Shown: positions 9,265 to 17,917 of the stretch, in pieces | Position numbering within the stretch: position 1 is the stretch's first letter | Layout of the letters: every line of letters starts with the position of its first letter | DNA from: Sulfuricellaceae bacterium | GTDB lineage: Bacteria > Pseudomonadota > Gammaproteobacteria > Burkholderiales > Sulfuricellaceae | NCBI GenBank assembly: GCA_030690895.1 | Contig: JAUYFQ010000086.1 | Span: 1 to 64,000 of the forward strand | Direction of reading: 5' to 3' | DNA: 64,000 bases | The notes under the pieces: model-generated | What the model was told of the DNA's origin: nothing | The model's input: the letters and a program-made list of their open reading frames with translations, nothing else | The model's database searches: none | Program-made: the position numbers and the translations under genes

Positions 9265-10031
9265 GTATAGAAACTCTCTACCAGCGAACCCAGCATCAGG
9301 TTCCAGCCATCAACCAGCACAAACAGCATCAGCTTGAAGGGCAGGGAAATCATTACCGGGGAGAGCATCATCATACCCATGGACATCAGGACGCTGGCCA
9401 CCACCATATCGATGATCAGGAAAGGAATGAAAATGAGAAAGCCAATCTGAAAGGCGGTTTTCAGCTCGCTTGTCACATAGGCAGGCACCAGAATTTTCAG
9501 TGGTACGGCGTCTTCGCTCACCAGCGGTTCGCTCCGGGAGAGCTTGACGAACAGAGCAAGATCTTCATGGCGCGTCTGGCGCAGCATGAAAGTTTTGAGT
9601 GGTTGAGAGCCCTTGTCGAACGCCTCGTTCAACTCGATTCTTTTTTCCATATAGGGCTGATAAGCGTCCGTATAGATCTTGTCGAACACGGGTGACATGA
9701 CAAAAAACGTCAGAAACAGCGATAAACCGACAATGACCTGATTCGGAGGCGCCTGCATGGTACCCAGCGCCTGACGCAAAAGCGACAGTACGATGATGAT
9801 GCGGGTAAACGCGGTCATCATCAGCAATAGCGCAGGCAGAAAAGTGAGCGCCGTAAGAAACAGCAGCGTCTGGATGCTGAGGGTATATGTCTGCCCTCCG
9901 CCCGGCGCAGGCGTGCTGGTAACAGCGGGCAAACCCACGTCTGCCGCCAGGGTGATTCCAGTCAGAGAGACCAGGAAAATAGCCAGAGTGAGGGCGCGAA
10001 TTGGCTTGATGAACTTTGTGTTAACCATCAT
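9261..10031 (-). CDS. fliP: Flagellar export gate protein FliP
   Basis: A 256-residue protein with a cleavable signal peptide (about residues 1-29, ending TLAA) and the FliP core: [20 protein letters not shown], then [20 protein letters not shown], a soluble loop with the [11 protein letters not shown] segment, and C-terminal membrane helices containing [20 protein letters not shown]. Five FliP subunits build the core of the flagellar export gate in the inner membrane. Start and stop overlap fliO and fliQ by four bases. Two tandem ATG codons are available as start (10031, 10028). Confidence 0.97.
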   Translation of the reverse strand: MMVNTKFIKPIRALTLAIFLVSLTGITLAADVGLPAVTSTPAPGGGQTYTLSIQTLLFLTALTFLPALLLMMTAFTRIIIVLSLLRQALGTMQAPPNQVIVGLSLFLTFFVMSPVFDKIYTDAYQPYMEKRIELNEAFDKGSQPLKTFMLRQTRHEDLALFVKLSRSEPLVSEDAVPLKILVPAYVTSELKTAFQIGFLIFIPFLIIDMVVASVLMSMGMMMLSPVMISLPFKLMLFVLVDGWNLMLGSLVESFYT

Positions 10032-10492
10032 TTTTCATCAACACCACGCCGCTTCATCACCACGCCCAACCAGTCGGCAAAGCGGGGAGATGAAGGCGCT
10101 CCTTCGGTTACATCGCTCTCGACTCTCGGTAACTGATGCAAAGCGGTGACCTGTCCAGGCGCGACGCCAAGAACCAGCCAGGTATCGCCAATTTCGACTA
10201 CCACCACCCGCTCCTTGGGGCCAACCGCAATGCCCCCAACCAGTTTGAGCGCACCACCGGCAGAAACATGACCAGGCGCCAGGCGCTTGAGCAACCAGGC
10301 AACCAACGCCACAGTGGCCAAAACCACCGCAAGCCCGAAAAAGACCTGGAAAACACCACCAATGGACACTGGCGAAGCGGGGAGACCGGTTGCTGGCGAT
10401 GAAAACGCGAGTGGGGTCAGAGAGAAAAACAGAACACCAGAAAATAGCGCCCGAGAAAATAGCAAGAAAAACGAGGGCGTTGCCAACTTCAT
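10028..10492 (-). CDS. fliO: Flagellar biosynthesis protein FliO
   Basis: A 154-residue, poorly conserved protein identified by architecture and position. It has an N-terminal signal-like hydrophobic segment (about residues 7-30), one transmembrane helix around residues 45-67 ([20 protein letters not shown]), then a cytosolic beta-rich domain with [18 protein letters not shown], the usual FliO signature. FliO helps assemble the FliP ring. The start overlaps the fliN stop, and its own stop overlaps fliP. Confidence 0.9.
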   Translation of the reverse strand: MKLATPSFFLLFSRALFSGVLFFSLTPLAFSSPATGLPASPVSIGGVFQVFFGLAVVLATVALVAWLLKRLAPGHVSAGGALKLVGGIAVGPKERVVVVEIGDTWLVLGVAPGQVTALHQLPRVESDVTEGAPSSPRFADWLGVVMKRRGVDEK

Positions 10493-10947
10493 CGGTTGAG
10501 TTTGCGAATACGTTCGGATGGCGAAATGATGTCGGTCAAACGGATGCCAAATTTGTCATTCACTACCACGACCTCGCCTTGCGCGATCAGACATCCGTTT
10601 ACCAATACATTCATCGGCTCGCCAGCCAGACCATCCAGCTCGACAACCGAACCCTGAGCCAATTGCAACAGGCTGCGAATGGCGATTTTTGTGCGTCCCA
10701 GTTCAACTGTCAGGCTAACTGGAATATCCAGAATCATTTCCAGATTGTTGACCACGCCGGACTGACCGGTCGATGCGGAGAACTGTTCGAAAACGGGGAT
10801 GCTGACCGTAGCTGCCGGGGCTGCCTCTGCCTGCCCCTGTTCGGCCATCGCGGCCGCCCAGTCGTCCTCTGCAGAGGATTCAGCAGGCCCGCCCTGCTCC
10901 GCCATCGCGGCGGCCCAGTCGTCAGAACTGACTTCTTCTTCAGCCAT
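10489..10947 (-). CDS. fliN: Flagellar motor switch protein FliN
   Basis: A 152-residue C-ring protein. The conserved SpoA/CheC-like domain occupies about residues 70-150 (DIPVSLTVELGRTKI ... GRLTDI-type ending), and the N-terminal half is low-complexity and acidic. That half contains a near-perfect duplication of DDWAAAMAEQG at about residues 5-16 and 27-38, of the kind seen in CheC/FliY-binding peptides. FliN binds FliM and the FliH export factor and forms the base of the rotor. It overlaps the fliM stop by eight bases. Confidence 0.95.
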   Translation of the reverse strand: MAEEEVSSDDWAAAMAEQGGPAESSAEDDWAAAMAEQGQAEAAPAATVSIPVFEQFSASTGQSGVVNNLEMILDIPVSLTVELGRTKIAIRSLLQLAQGSVVELDGLAGEPMNVLVNGCLIAQGEVVVVNDKFGIRLTDIISPSERIRKLNR

Positions 10948-11941
10948 TGTGCTTCTCCGGCGGCGACTCGTGCTCTGGCATGGTCAGGATTTTATTGACT
11001 TTAAGCGCATACTGTCCATTGAGTACGCCATACTTGCATTCCAAAATAGGGATTCCATCCACCTCGGCAACAATGGCTTCTGGAATATCGAGCGAGATCA
11101 CATCCCCCGCCTGCATGTTGAGTATCTGCCCCAGCGTTACCGGAGCCTCGCCTAAAGTCGCAACCAGATTCACTTCAGCCACCTGTATCTGTTTGGTGAA
11201 CAATTTGGTCCAGCGTTCATCGACTTCCAGCCGTTCTCCCTGCATGCTGCTATAGAGCTGATCCCGGATCGGCTCGATCATAGCATAGGGCAAACACACG
11301 TGAAAGTCGCCGCCGCCCGACCCCAGCTCGATGTTGAAGGTCGTCACCACAACTACCTCACTGGGGGTCGCAATATTGGCAAACTGGGTATTCATTTCCG
11401 AACGGACATATTCGAATTCGACCGGAAAAATGGGATGCCAGCATTTTTGCATTTCTTCGAACACCACATTCAGCATGTTCTGAATAATGCGCTGCTCGGT
11501 TGGTGTGAAATCCCGGCCTTCAACCCGCATGTGGAAACGCCCGTCCCCGCCGAAAAGATTATCTACAACCAGAAAGACCAGGTTGGGGTCAAAAATGAAC
11601 AGGCCGGTGCCACGCAAGGGTTTCATGTGGACCAGGTTGAGGTTGGTGGGCACCACCAGGTTACGGATGAATTCGCTGTATTTCATTACCCGAACAGGGC
11701 CGACTGAAATTTCCGCGCTACGGCGGATGAAATTGAACAACCCTATCCGGAATAGTCGGGCAAAACGTTCATTGATAAGTTCGAGGCCGGGCATGCGCCC
11801 ACGGACGATGCGTTCCTGCTTGGCGAGATTGTACGGTCGAACGCCTGCACCATCATCGTCGCCCGCTTCCTCCTCGACCTCGCCGGTCACACCTTTGAGG
11901 AGTGCGTCGACTTCGTCCTGCGAGAGAATATCGTCAGCCAT
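10940..11941 (-). CDS. fliM: Flagellar motor switch protein FliM
   Basis: A 333-residue C-ring protein. The N-terminal peptide ILSQDEVDALLKG (residues 4-16) is the CheY-P binding motif. The middle CheC-like domain contains the GTGLFIFDPNLVFLVVDNLFGG segment (about residues 110-130), and the C-terminal SpoA domain binds FliN. FliM converts phosphorylated CheY, encoded at 24.9 kb, into reversal of motor rotation. Its start lies 27 bases after the fliL stop. Confidence 0.97.
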   Translation of the reverse strand: MADDILSQDEVDALLKGVTGEVEEEAGDDDGAGVRPYNLAKQERIVRGRMPGLELINERFARLFRIGLFNFIRRSAEISVGPVRVMKYSEFIRNLVVPTNLNLVHMKPLRGTGLFIFDPNLVFLVVDNLFGGDGRFHMRVEGRDFTPTEQRIIQNMLNVVFEEMQKCWHPIFPVEFEYVRSEMNTQFANIATPSEVVVVTTFNIELGSGGGDFHVCLPYAMIEPIRDQLYSSMQGERLEVDERWTKLFTKQIQVAEVNLVATLGEAPVTLGQILNMQAGDVISLDIPEAIVAEVDGIPILECKYGVLNGQYALKVNKILTMPEHESPPEKHNG

Positions 11942-11968
11942 TTTCCTGTATCCGGGAGCGCCTTGGCG

Positions 11969-12472
11969 CTACTGAATCACGAAAGTTGTGAAATAAACAT
12001 CGGACACGCCTTCGCTTTCCTTGGCATGCAATATTTCATTGACCTGTTTTGCAATCTCCTTGCTCAGCTTCTTCTTTCCATCCATGGTCGCCATAACCGA
12101 CGCTGTTTTGCTCGATAGCAATAACAGCAGGTTGCTGCGGATCTCTGGCATGTGCGACTTGATTGCATCGACCACCTTGGCGTCGGCCACCTTGAGCTCT
12201 ACATCTGTCTGCAAATAATGTTCTTCACCATCGGCTGTCAGATTCACGGTGAACTGCTCCAACTTGGCGAAAACCGGGGGCGCATCAGGTGCTTCGTGCT
12301 TGGCTTCTTCGGCTGAAGCAGGCTTTTTCGCGTGCAAGAAAAACCATGCAGCCCCACCGCCGCCAGCAAGCAGCACAACTGCGGCAATAATGATGACCAA
12401 AAGCTTGCCCTTGCCTTTTTTAGGCGCCGCTTCCCCAGCGGCGTCCACTGGTTTTTCTTTATCCTTGGCCAT
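11969..12472 (-). CDS. fliL: Flagellar basal body protein FliL
   Basis: A 167-residue single-span membrane protein: a lysine-rich cytosolic tail, a transmembrane helix at about residues 23-45 (LLVIIIAAVVLLAGGGGAAW), and a periplasmic domain with the family-typical FTVNL and LQTDVELKV strands. FliL associates with the stators at the basal body. I chose the ATG at 12472 over an upstream ATG at 12511 because a GGGAGA ribosome binding site precedes it and the MAKDKEKP start fits the family. It leads the fliL-fliR gene run. Confidence 0.93.
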   Translation of the reverse strand: MAKDKEKPVDAAGEAAPKKGKGKLLVIIIAAVVLLAGGGGAAWFFLHAKKPASAEEAKHEAPDAPPVFAKLEQFTVNLTADGEEHYLQTDVELKVADAKVVDAIKSHMPEIRSNLLLLLSSKTASVMATMDGKKKLSKEIAKQVNEILHAKESEGVSDVYFTTFVIQ

Positions 12473-12511
12473 TTTTATCTCCCGATTAACCCCGGATGCG
12501 CATCCATGCAT

Positions 12512-12843
12512 GGCAATCCCATGCTCTGGTGCAACTTATAATATTAAATTATATAAAAAACAAGTAGTTTCGTTTACTTATTTATGTAATTTGATAACTC
12601 TGAAGGGGATAAAACACAAGCGCTTGTTAAGCCCGCTCAAAGCAAACACAAGTAAAACGAGGGGAGAAAAACCGATATCAAACAAATGTCTATTACATTC
12701 AATATGTTACAGAATATCGCGGCTTTTGTTCCAAGAATTTTCCAAAAATCAATAAATATTGGAATGATTTTTTGAAAGCCACTCAAAAATACGTTGCAAA
12801 AAAACAACAGGCGCACCGCGCATTGGCATCTCAACGGTCGATG
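12512..12843. other. AT-rich intergenic region between fliK and fliL
   Basis: About 330 bases with no supported gene, much richer in A and T than the flanking flagellar genes. The abrupt composition change marks it as a probable regulatory region for the fliL operon on the minus strand. No convincing sigma-54 (GG-N10-GC) or sigma-28 promoter was recognised; one sigma-70-like candidate is listed separately. Confidence 0.5.
12535..12563 (-). promoter_or_regulatory. Candidate sigma-70-type promoter for fliL
   Basis: Read on the minus strand, TTGTTT (12558-12563) is followed after exactly 17 bases by TATAAG (12535-12540), about 60 bases before the fliL ATG. The -35 match is only partial and the AT-rich background makes chance hits likely, so this is a weak prediction. 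Confidence 0.3.
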
Positions 12844-14109
12844 TCAGACAAAGAAATCCAGCAGGCCGCCACTGTCAGGGCGCAGGGTCAAGACACCCCG
12901 ATGCAAGACTGGGTCATCCGGGGCAGCAGAAAATTCGGGCCGGGAAGTCGGAGATGAATTGGAACGCTGATCCTGGCTTGCCGTCTGCTGACGGGAAAAG
13001 GATTCCGAGCTGACCATGGCATTACCCAACGTCATGCCGCTATCGGCAAACATCTCGCGCAATCTTGGCATAGCAGCCTCGATTGCCTCCCGCACAGAGG
13101 CGTGATGTGACACGAACATGGCTGTCACCTGGTCGTTATTCACCGTCAACCTAACCTCCATCGGCCCCAAGTGAGGCGGGTTAAGCTTCATTTCAGCCAC
13201 CTGCTGTTGCTGGCCGACCATCCACACCACTTTCTGGCTGAATGACTCTCCCCAGTTGGAGTTGCCGACTGGCGGCTGCACCGCCAATACTGTTGATTTG
13301 CCCTCAATGGGCGGGGCGACAGGCGGCTCGACGTTCAGCCTGACCATGGGCGTGGACACGGGCTGATTTTCAACAGGCAGCAGATTTTTTGATTGATCAG
13401 GAATACGGGAATCAGCAACAGCCAAGGCAACATCAGGCAACGAACTGCCTGCGTCAACATCGTCACGGCCCTCTGAAGCAGCCAGGACAACACCAGGCAC
13501 TTTGTCGTCGACTTTCAGTTCAACTGGCTTACCGACGGCAGACGCCACATTCTGAAATCCGGGGAAAATTTTGCCGCTAACGGCAAATTCTGCCGTTACA
13601 TCCGAATCCGCTTTTTGCGAGTCAAGACCGACCTCAAGCAGCGTCAACTCGCCCTTGGATCTAGGTAACTCTGGATTTATGTCGCTAACCACGGTTTTAT
13701 CGGAAAACGCAGGAAGGACCACGGTTTTATCGGAAAACGCAGGAAGGACCACGGTTTTATCGGAAAATACGGGAAGGACCACGGTTTTATCGGAAAATAC
13801 GGGAAGGACGAACAGTGAAGCGTCCGGCAATACCGGCAGACCGCTACTCTCAACCTGCGCCAATGGGTTCTCTGACGCCAGCTTCGGATCAATATCATTC
13901 AAAAAAAAGACTTTTTCTTTAACCAGCGGTAAAACATCGGGGGCAGGTACCGATGCCCCACCTAAAAGCTGGGCCAGCAAAATCGCTGAAAAATCTTTCT
14001 GATCGACAGCATTGATAGCCAGACCATTCACGAGTGGCGTGCCTTCCGACCCACCTTTTGGCGCAATTGCAGTTTTTGGCATCAGACTAGCTACAGGCAT
14101 GCTTTGCAT
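12844..14109 (-). CDS. fliK: Flagellar hook-length control protein FliK
   Basis: A 421-residue secreted ruler protein. The N-terminal and middle parts are low-complexity (proline, serine, valine-rich), as expected. The conserved C-terminal domain (about residues 285-370, with LNPPHLGPMEVRL) switches the export apparatus from hook to filament substrates. Start at 14109 is chosen over an in-frame start at 14154 because a GAGGAGA site lies just upstream. The middle contains four tandem 10-residue repeats (PVFSDKTVVL or PAFSDKTVVL) encoded by a 30-bp DNA repeat. Because FliK length sets hook length, repeat number could matter functionally. Confidence 0.93.
   Translation of the reverse strand: MQSMPVASLMPKTAIAPKGGSEGTPLVNGLAINAVDQKDFSAILLAQLLGGASVPAPDVLPLVKEKVFFLNDIDPKLASENPLAQVESSGLPVLPDASLFVLPVFSDKTVVLPVFSDKTVVLPAFSDKTVVLPAFSDKTVVSDINPELPRSKGELTLLEVGLDSQKADSDVTAEFAVSGKIFPGFQNVASAVGKPVELKVDDKVPGVVLAASEGRDDVDAGSSLPDVALAVADSRIPDQSKNLLPVENQPVSTPMVRLNVEPPVAPPIEGKSTVLAVQPPVGNSNWGESFSQKVVWMVGQQQQVAEMKLNPPHLGPMEVRLTVNNDQVTAMFVSHHASVREAIEAAMPRLREMFADSGMTLGNAMVSSESFSRQQTASQDQRSNSSPTSRPEFSAAPDDPVLHRGVLTLRPDSGGLLDFFV
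13689..13808. repeat. Four tandem 30-bp repeats inside fliK
   Basis: Units occupy 13689-13718, 13719-13748, 13749-13778 and 13779-13808. The first two units are identical to each other, and so are the last two. The pairs differ by a few bases, so the array probably grew by successive duplications. Each unit keeps the reading frame and encodes a 10-residue SDKTVV-containing peptide. Confidence 0.95.
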
Positions 14110-14170
14110 GGATTTCTCCTCAGAATGCGCTACATGCAGCAACTTGTGTGCCAACGCTACCCATGCAAGG

Positions 14171-14638
14171 TTATTCGTCTTGGCCTTCGTCTCCAGACGG
14201 CCCTTTCACAACGCCCTGCCGACTGGAAAACTCATCCTGCTCCTTCTGCTCGATTCGTTCTTCACGCTTGTTCTCGGCCTGCTGGTGACGATAAGACAAT
14301 GTATCCAGCGCCTTGACCTTGACCTTGCGATGCATCCATTCCTGTTGCCCGGCCTCCCACCGCTGCCGACAGCGCGAAACATCCTCTTGCTGCAATTTGA
14401 TGGCGGCGTCCAGTTTGAGCATGAACAGATTGAAATCCCTCAGCGCCAGGGCAGAAGTCCCGCCGCTCGCAGATGCCTTCAGGCGGTCACGGTACAGCTC
14501 ACGATATTCCAGAAGCTGTTTAAGCTGGGATTCGGCCTGATCCCAGCGCACCTTGAGTTCCTGCAAGCTTTTTGCTGCGCCATCAGCCTTGTTTTGCGCC
14601 AGATCAAGCAAGGTTTGCAGAGGAAATTTACGAGCCAT
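14171..14638 (-). CDS. fliJ: Flagellar export chaperone FliJ
   Basis: A 155-residue, almost entirely alpha-helical coiled-coil protein, beginning MARKFPLQTLLDLAQNKAD as FliJ proteins do. FliJ is the central stalk of the FliH-FliI export ATPase and links it to FlhA. It lies between fliI and fliK as in other flagellar operons, 21 bases after fliI. Sequence conservation in the family is low; position, length and coiled-coil pattern support the call. Confidence 0.9.
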   Translation of the reverse strand: MARKFPLQTLLDLAQNKADGAAKSLQELKVRWDQAESQLKQLLEYRELYRDRLKASASGGTSALALRDFNLFMLKLDAAIKLQQEDVSRCRQRWEAGQQEWMHRKVKVKALDTLSYRHQQAENKREERIEQKEQDEFSSRQGVVKGPSGDEGQDE

Positions 14639-14659
14639 TGATATTAAATCAGTGAATCA

Positions 14660-16048
14660 CTAACCGAATAATGCGGCTAACTGAGCCATGGCAACATCCG
14701 CGCTGACGCTTTGCCGCATCTCCTGCTGAAGATAGCCTTCCAGCCTTGGATACATGGCGATGGCTTCGTCGAGCAAGGGATCACCGCCCCTGACATAGGC
14801 GCCCACGCTAATCAGATCCCGACTGCGCTGGTAGCGCGAATACAGTTGCTTGAATCGCCGCACACGCTCCAGGTGCTCCGGACTGATCAACTCATTCATG
14901 ACACGACTGATGGAAGCCTCGATATCGATTGCCGGATAATGGCCAGAGTCTGCCAGCGCGCGCGATAAAACGACGTGACCATCAAGAATGGCGCGCGCAC
15001 TGTCCGCAATGGGGTCCTGCAGGTCATCGCCTTCGCTCAGAACAGTATAAAACGCGGTAATCGATCCGCCACCGGCAAGTCCATTCCCAGCTCGCTCCAC
15101 CAACTGGGGCAATTTGGCAAATACCGAAGGAGGATAACCTTTGGTCGCTGGCGGCTCACCGATTGCCAGCGCAATTTCGCGCTGCGCCATGGCAAACCGG
15201 GTCAATGAATCCATGATCAGCAACACATGTTTGCCCTGATCCCGGAAATACTCGGCAATAGCGGTCGCATATGAAGCGCCATGCAACCGGAGCAATGGCG
15301 GTGCATCGGCGGGTGCCGCCACCACCACCGAACGCGCCAGGCCCTCCGCTCCAAGAATATTCTCGATGAACTCCTTGACCTCCCGCCCGCGCTCGCCGAT
15401 CAGTCCAACCACGATCACATCGGCGCTGGTATAGCGCGCCATCATGCCCAGCAACACGCTCTTGCCTATGCCGCTACCCGCAAACAGCCCCATACGCTGC
15501 CCACGACCCACGGTTAACAGAGAATTGATGGAACGTACACCCACATCGAGGATATGGCGGATCGGTGAACGATCCAGCGGATTACACGGGCGGCTTTGCA
15601 AGGGGACAACATGATCTGTCAGGAGCGGCCCCAGATTGTCGAGTGGCCTGCCCGCGCCATCGAGTACGCGCCCCAGCAGCTTGTCTCCAACCGGCACATG
15701 CTTCGCGCGGTCCTCGATCCGGCGCTGCCGGGGTGAAAAAAATGGAGCCCCTGGCACGGGCGGGACTCGGGTAACCAGCGCAGTCACCTTGGCGCCCGGG
15801 ACTAAGCCGTAAACATCGGTCGAAGGCATCAGCAAAAGCCGGTCACCCGAGAAGCCGACCACTTCCGCCTCGACATGGTGACCTTCCGGCAGGGAAACGA
15901 GGCAGCTACTTCCTACCGCCAGCTTGAGGCCCACGGCTTCCATGACCAACCCGGTAACGCGAGTCAGTCGACCTGTCAGAACAACAGGGGGCATGACTTC
16001 AATGGTGCTCTGGCACTGCTTCAAATAGGCTCGCCAGTTTTCAATCAT
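14660..16048 (-). CDS. fliI: Flagellum-specific export ATPase FliI
   Basis: A 462-residue F1-beta-like ATPase that powers and orders flagellar protein export. Walker A is [15 protein letters not shown], the [12 protein letters not shown] segment follows, and Walker B is in [20 protein letters not shown] place the start at the ATG at 16048 ([10 protein letters not shown]). The longer frame to 16135 would translate the repeat element between fliH and fliI and gives an un-FliI-like N-terminus. The start codon lies just inside the left arm of that element, so translation initiation may be influenced by the hairpin. Confidence 0.95.
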   Translation of the reverse strand: MIENWRAYLKQCQSTIEVMPPVVLTGRLTRVTGLVMEAVGLKLAVGSSCLVSLPEGHHVEAEVVGFSGDRLLLMPSTDVYGLVPGAKVTALVTRVPPVPGAPFFSPRQRRIEDRAKHVPVGDKLLGRVLDGAGRPLDNLGPLLTDHVVPLQSRPCNPLDRSPIRHILDVGVRSINSLLTVGRGQRMGLFAGSGIGKSVLLGMMARYTSADVIVVGLIGERGREVKEFIENILGAEGLARSVVVAAPADAPPLLRLHGASYATAIAEYFRDQGKHVLLIMDSLTRFAMAQREIALAIGEPPATKGYPPSVFAKLPQLVERAGNGLAGGGSITAFYTVLSEGDDLQDPIADSARAILDGHVVLSRALADSGHYPAIDIEASISRVMNELISPEHLERVRRFKQLYSRYQRSRDLISVGAYVRGGDPLLDEAIAMYPRLEGYLQQEMRQSVSADVAMAQLAALFG

Positions 16049-16224
16049 CCCAGATAATCCATTAGGGCACGAGATGCTGGCGAGACGGTTTGCGAGGCAG
16101 TTTTGGTGGATGGGAGGTGTCCATGGCCGTCCCATGGACGCCGAGAAAACGCCGAAAATGGCCGCAAATCCGTCCGCCAGCGCTCGTGCGGGCGCGTTGC
16201 GCCGCCTAATGGATTATCTGGGAT
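16047..16224. repeat. 178-bp imperfect hairpin element between fliH and fliI
   Basis: The ends are a perfect 20-bp inverted repeat (16047-16066 with 16205-16224). The inside also pairs imperfectly: a GTCCATGG/CCATGGAC palindrome lies at the centre (about 16117-16138), and the arms share CGCCAGC/GCTGGCG and CTCGTGC/GCACGAG blocks. The whole element therefore folds into one long hairpin. It contains no gene and fills the fliH-fliI gap almost exactly. It resembles a miniature inverted-repeat or REP-derived element. No obvious target-site duplication is seen. Confidence 0.85.
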
Positions 16225-16229
16225 CATGG

Positions 16230-16880
16230 TCATTCGGGTGTCGTCAACCACTCTCCGCTCCGCCCCAAGGCTTCGAGCACATCCTGCCAACGGCGCTCCA
16301 AGGTGACATCCAGCTCGCACTGTGCTGTTTCCAGACGGCAACCACCCGGCGCAATCTGATTGTCCTCCTGAATCCGCCAATGGCCGTGCACCAATTCTGC
16401 ATCCAGGTTACTGCGCACCAATTCGGCATCCTTGGGATTCATGAATAGCTGGGGGTGCTGATTGGTTTGTGGCAGGCGATTGATCGCTTCCTGGATAATT
16501 GGCAAAACCAGTTCAGGCCGAACCGTCAGTGCCTGGCGAAGCATCTGCCTGGCAACGCCAAGTGCCAAGTCGAGCAAAGCTTCGGCCATCTGGTTTTCCA
16601 CGTTTGCAAGGGCTTCTTCCAGGTGGCCGAGCGCCCCACTCAGACGAGCCGCTTCCTGCGCCACCTGCTCCTTGCCACTGGCGTACCCCTGCTGGCGCCC
16701 ATCGTCCTGACCAACTTGATAGCCCGCCTGATAGCCTTCCTGATGGGCCTGCTGCTGAATCGCCTCGATCGCTTCCGCCGTGGGCAAGCTCAGCACCGAC
16801 CGGCTATCGTCCTCCTGAAAGGAATTCAGCTCCCAGCGCTGGTATGCACTCAATTGCTCCTTGGGGATGATATTTGCCAC
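16230..16880 (-). CDS. fliH: Flagellar assembly protein FliH
   Basis: A 216-residue protein in the standard place between fliG and fliI. The N-terminal half is glutamine- and glycine-rich with a GYQAGYQVGQDDGRQQGY stretch of GxxxG-like spacing (about residues 50-67), the hallmark of FliH. The C-terminal half resembles the V-type ATPase subunit E fold. FliH is the regulatory stator of the FliI ATPase and anchors it to FliN. A hairpin element separates it from fliI, which is unusual because these genes usually abut. Confidence 0.92.
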   Translation of the reverse strand: MANIIPKEQLSAYQRWELNSFQEDDSRSVLSLPTAEAIEAIQQQAHQEGYQAGYQVGQDDGRQQGYASGKEQVAQEAARLSGALGHLEEALANVENQMAEALLDLALGVARQMLRQALTVRPELVLPIIQEAINRLPQTNQHPQLFMNPKDAELVRSNLDAELVHGHWRIQEDNQIAPGGCRLETAQCELDVTLERRWQDVLEALGRSGEWLTTPE

Positions 16881-16921
16881 GTACGCCTTTTGCTTAAGTG
16901 TATGAAGCTGTTAAATCAGGA

Positions 16922-17917
16922 TCAGACGAATTGCTCGTCTCCACCGCCACCCAGGACAATCTGGCCTTCGTCGGCCAGACGCCGGACAACCTTGAGAATT
17001 TCCTTCTGTTCTGCTTCGACTTCGGAAAGGCGAACCGGCCCTTTGGCTTCCAGATCGTCCCGCAACATCTCGGCTGCGCGCGAGGACATATTCTTGAATA
17101 TCTTTTCCCTGAGCTCCGGCGTCGCGCCCTTGAGCGCGAGAATCAGGGATTCAGACTGCACTTCGCGCAACAGCAACTGGATAGAACGGTCATCGATATC
17201 CATCAGGTTGTCGAAGACGAACATTTCATCCTGGATTCCCTGTGCCAGCTCAGGGTCATAGTCCCTGATGCTGTTGATAACCGAAGTTTCGCTGGCGGTA
17301 CCCATGAAGTTGAGAATTTCAGCCGCAGCGCGCACGCCACCCATCGCACTCTTCTTGATATTGGTGCTACCGGCCAGCAACTTGGTCAGTACGTCATTCA
17401 GTTCTCTGAGCGCTGCCGGTTGAATACCGTCCAGCGTTGCGATGCGCAGGATGACATCATTGCGCAATCGTTCGACAAAACAGCCCAGAACCTCACTGGC
17501 CTGATCCCGGTCGAGATGCACCAGGATCGTTGCAATAATCTGCGGATGCTCGTTCTTGATCAATTCGGCGACCGCACCCGCATCCATCCATTTCAGGCTC
17601 TCGATGCCGGCCGTATCGCCCCCCTGCAGAATTCGGTCGATGAGGTTGGCCGCACGTTCGGTGCCCAGCGCCTTGGTCAAAACAGAACGAATGTACTCAT
17701 CGTTCGCCATGCCCACTGTGGTTTTTTCCTCGGCCTCTTTGCGAAAATCATACAGAACGCTCTCGATCTGGTCGCGTTTGACATTCTTGATCGCCGCCAT
17801 GGCTGTCCCCAGCCGTTGCACCTCTTTCGGCCCCAAAAACTTGAACACCTCGGCCGCCTCTTCTTCACCAAGAGACATCAGCAATATTGCACTTTTTACG
17901 ACCCCGGCTTCACTCAT
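16922..17917 (-). CDS. fliG: Flagellar motor switch protein FliG
   Basis: A 331-residue rotor protein with all three domains. The N-terminal domain binds FliF, the middle carries the EHPQ motif (KNEHPQIIATILVHL), and the C-terminal torque domain has the charged ridge (SSRAAEMLRDDLEAKGPVRL). FliG couples stator ion flow to rotation. Its ATG overlaps the fliF stop by four bases (ATGA), consistent with the known tight stoichiometric coupling of FliF and FliG. Confidence 0.97.
   Translation of the reverse strand: MSEAGVVKSAILLMSLGEEEAAEVFKFLGPKEVQRLGTAMAAIKNVKRDQIESVLYDFRKEAEEKTTVGMANDEYIRSVLTKALGTERAANLIDRILQGGDTAGIESLKWMDAGAVAELIKNEHPQIIATILVHLDRDQASEVLGCFVERLRNDVILRIATLDGIQPAALRELNDVLTKLLAGSTNIKKSAMGGVRAAAEILNFMGTASETSVINSIRDYDPELAQGIQDEMFVFDNLMDIDDRSIQLLLREVQSESLILALKGATPELREKIFKNMSSRAAEMLRDDLEAKGPVRLSEVEAEQKEILKVVRRLADEGQIVLGGGGDEQFV

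Noticed and set aside
13689-13808. Four direct repeats that might be read as a CRISPR array
   Set aside because: The units are contiguous with no spacers, keep the reading frame of fliK, and there are no cas genes nearby.
14110-14154. Upstream in-frame start for fliK
   Set aside because: The longer start has no ribosome binding site, whereas the ATG at 14109 has GAGGAGA directly upstream.
16049-16135. N-terminal extension of FliI
   Set aside because: It would be translated from the hairpin element and gives a sequence unlike any FliI N-terminus; the ATG at 16048 fits.
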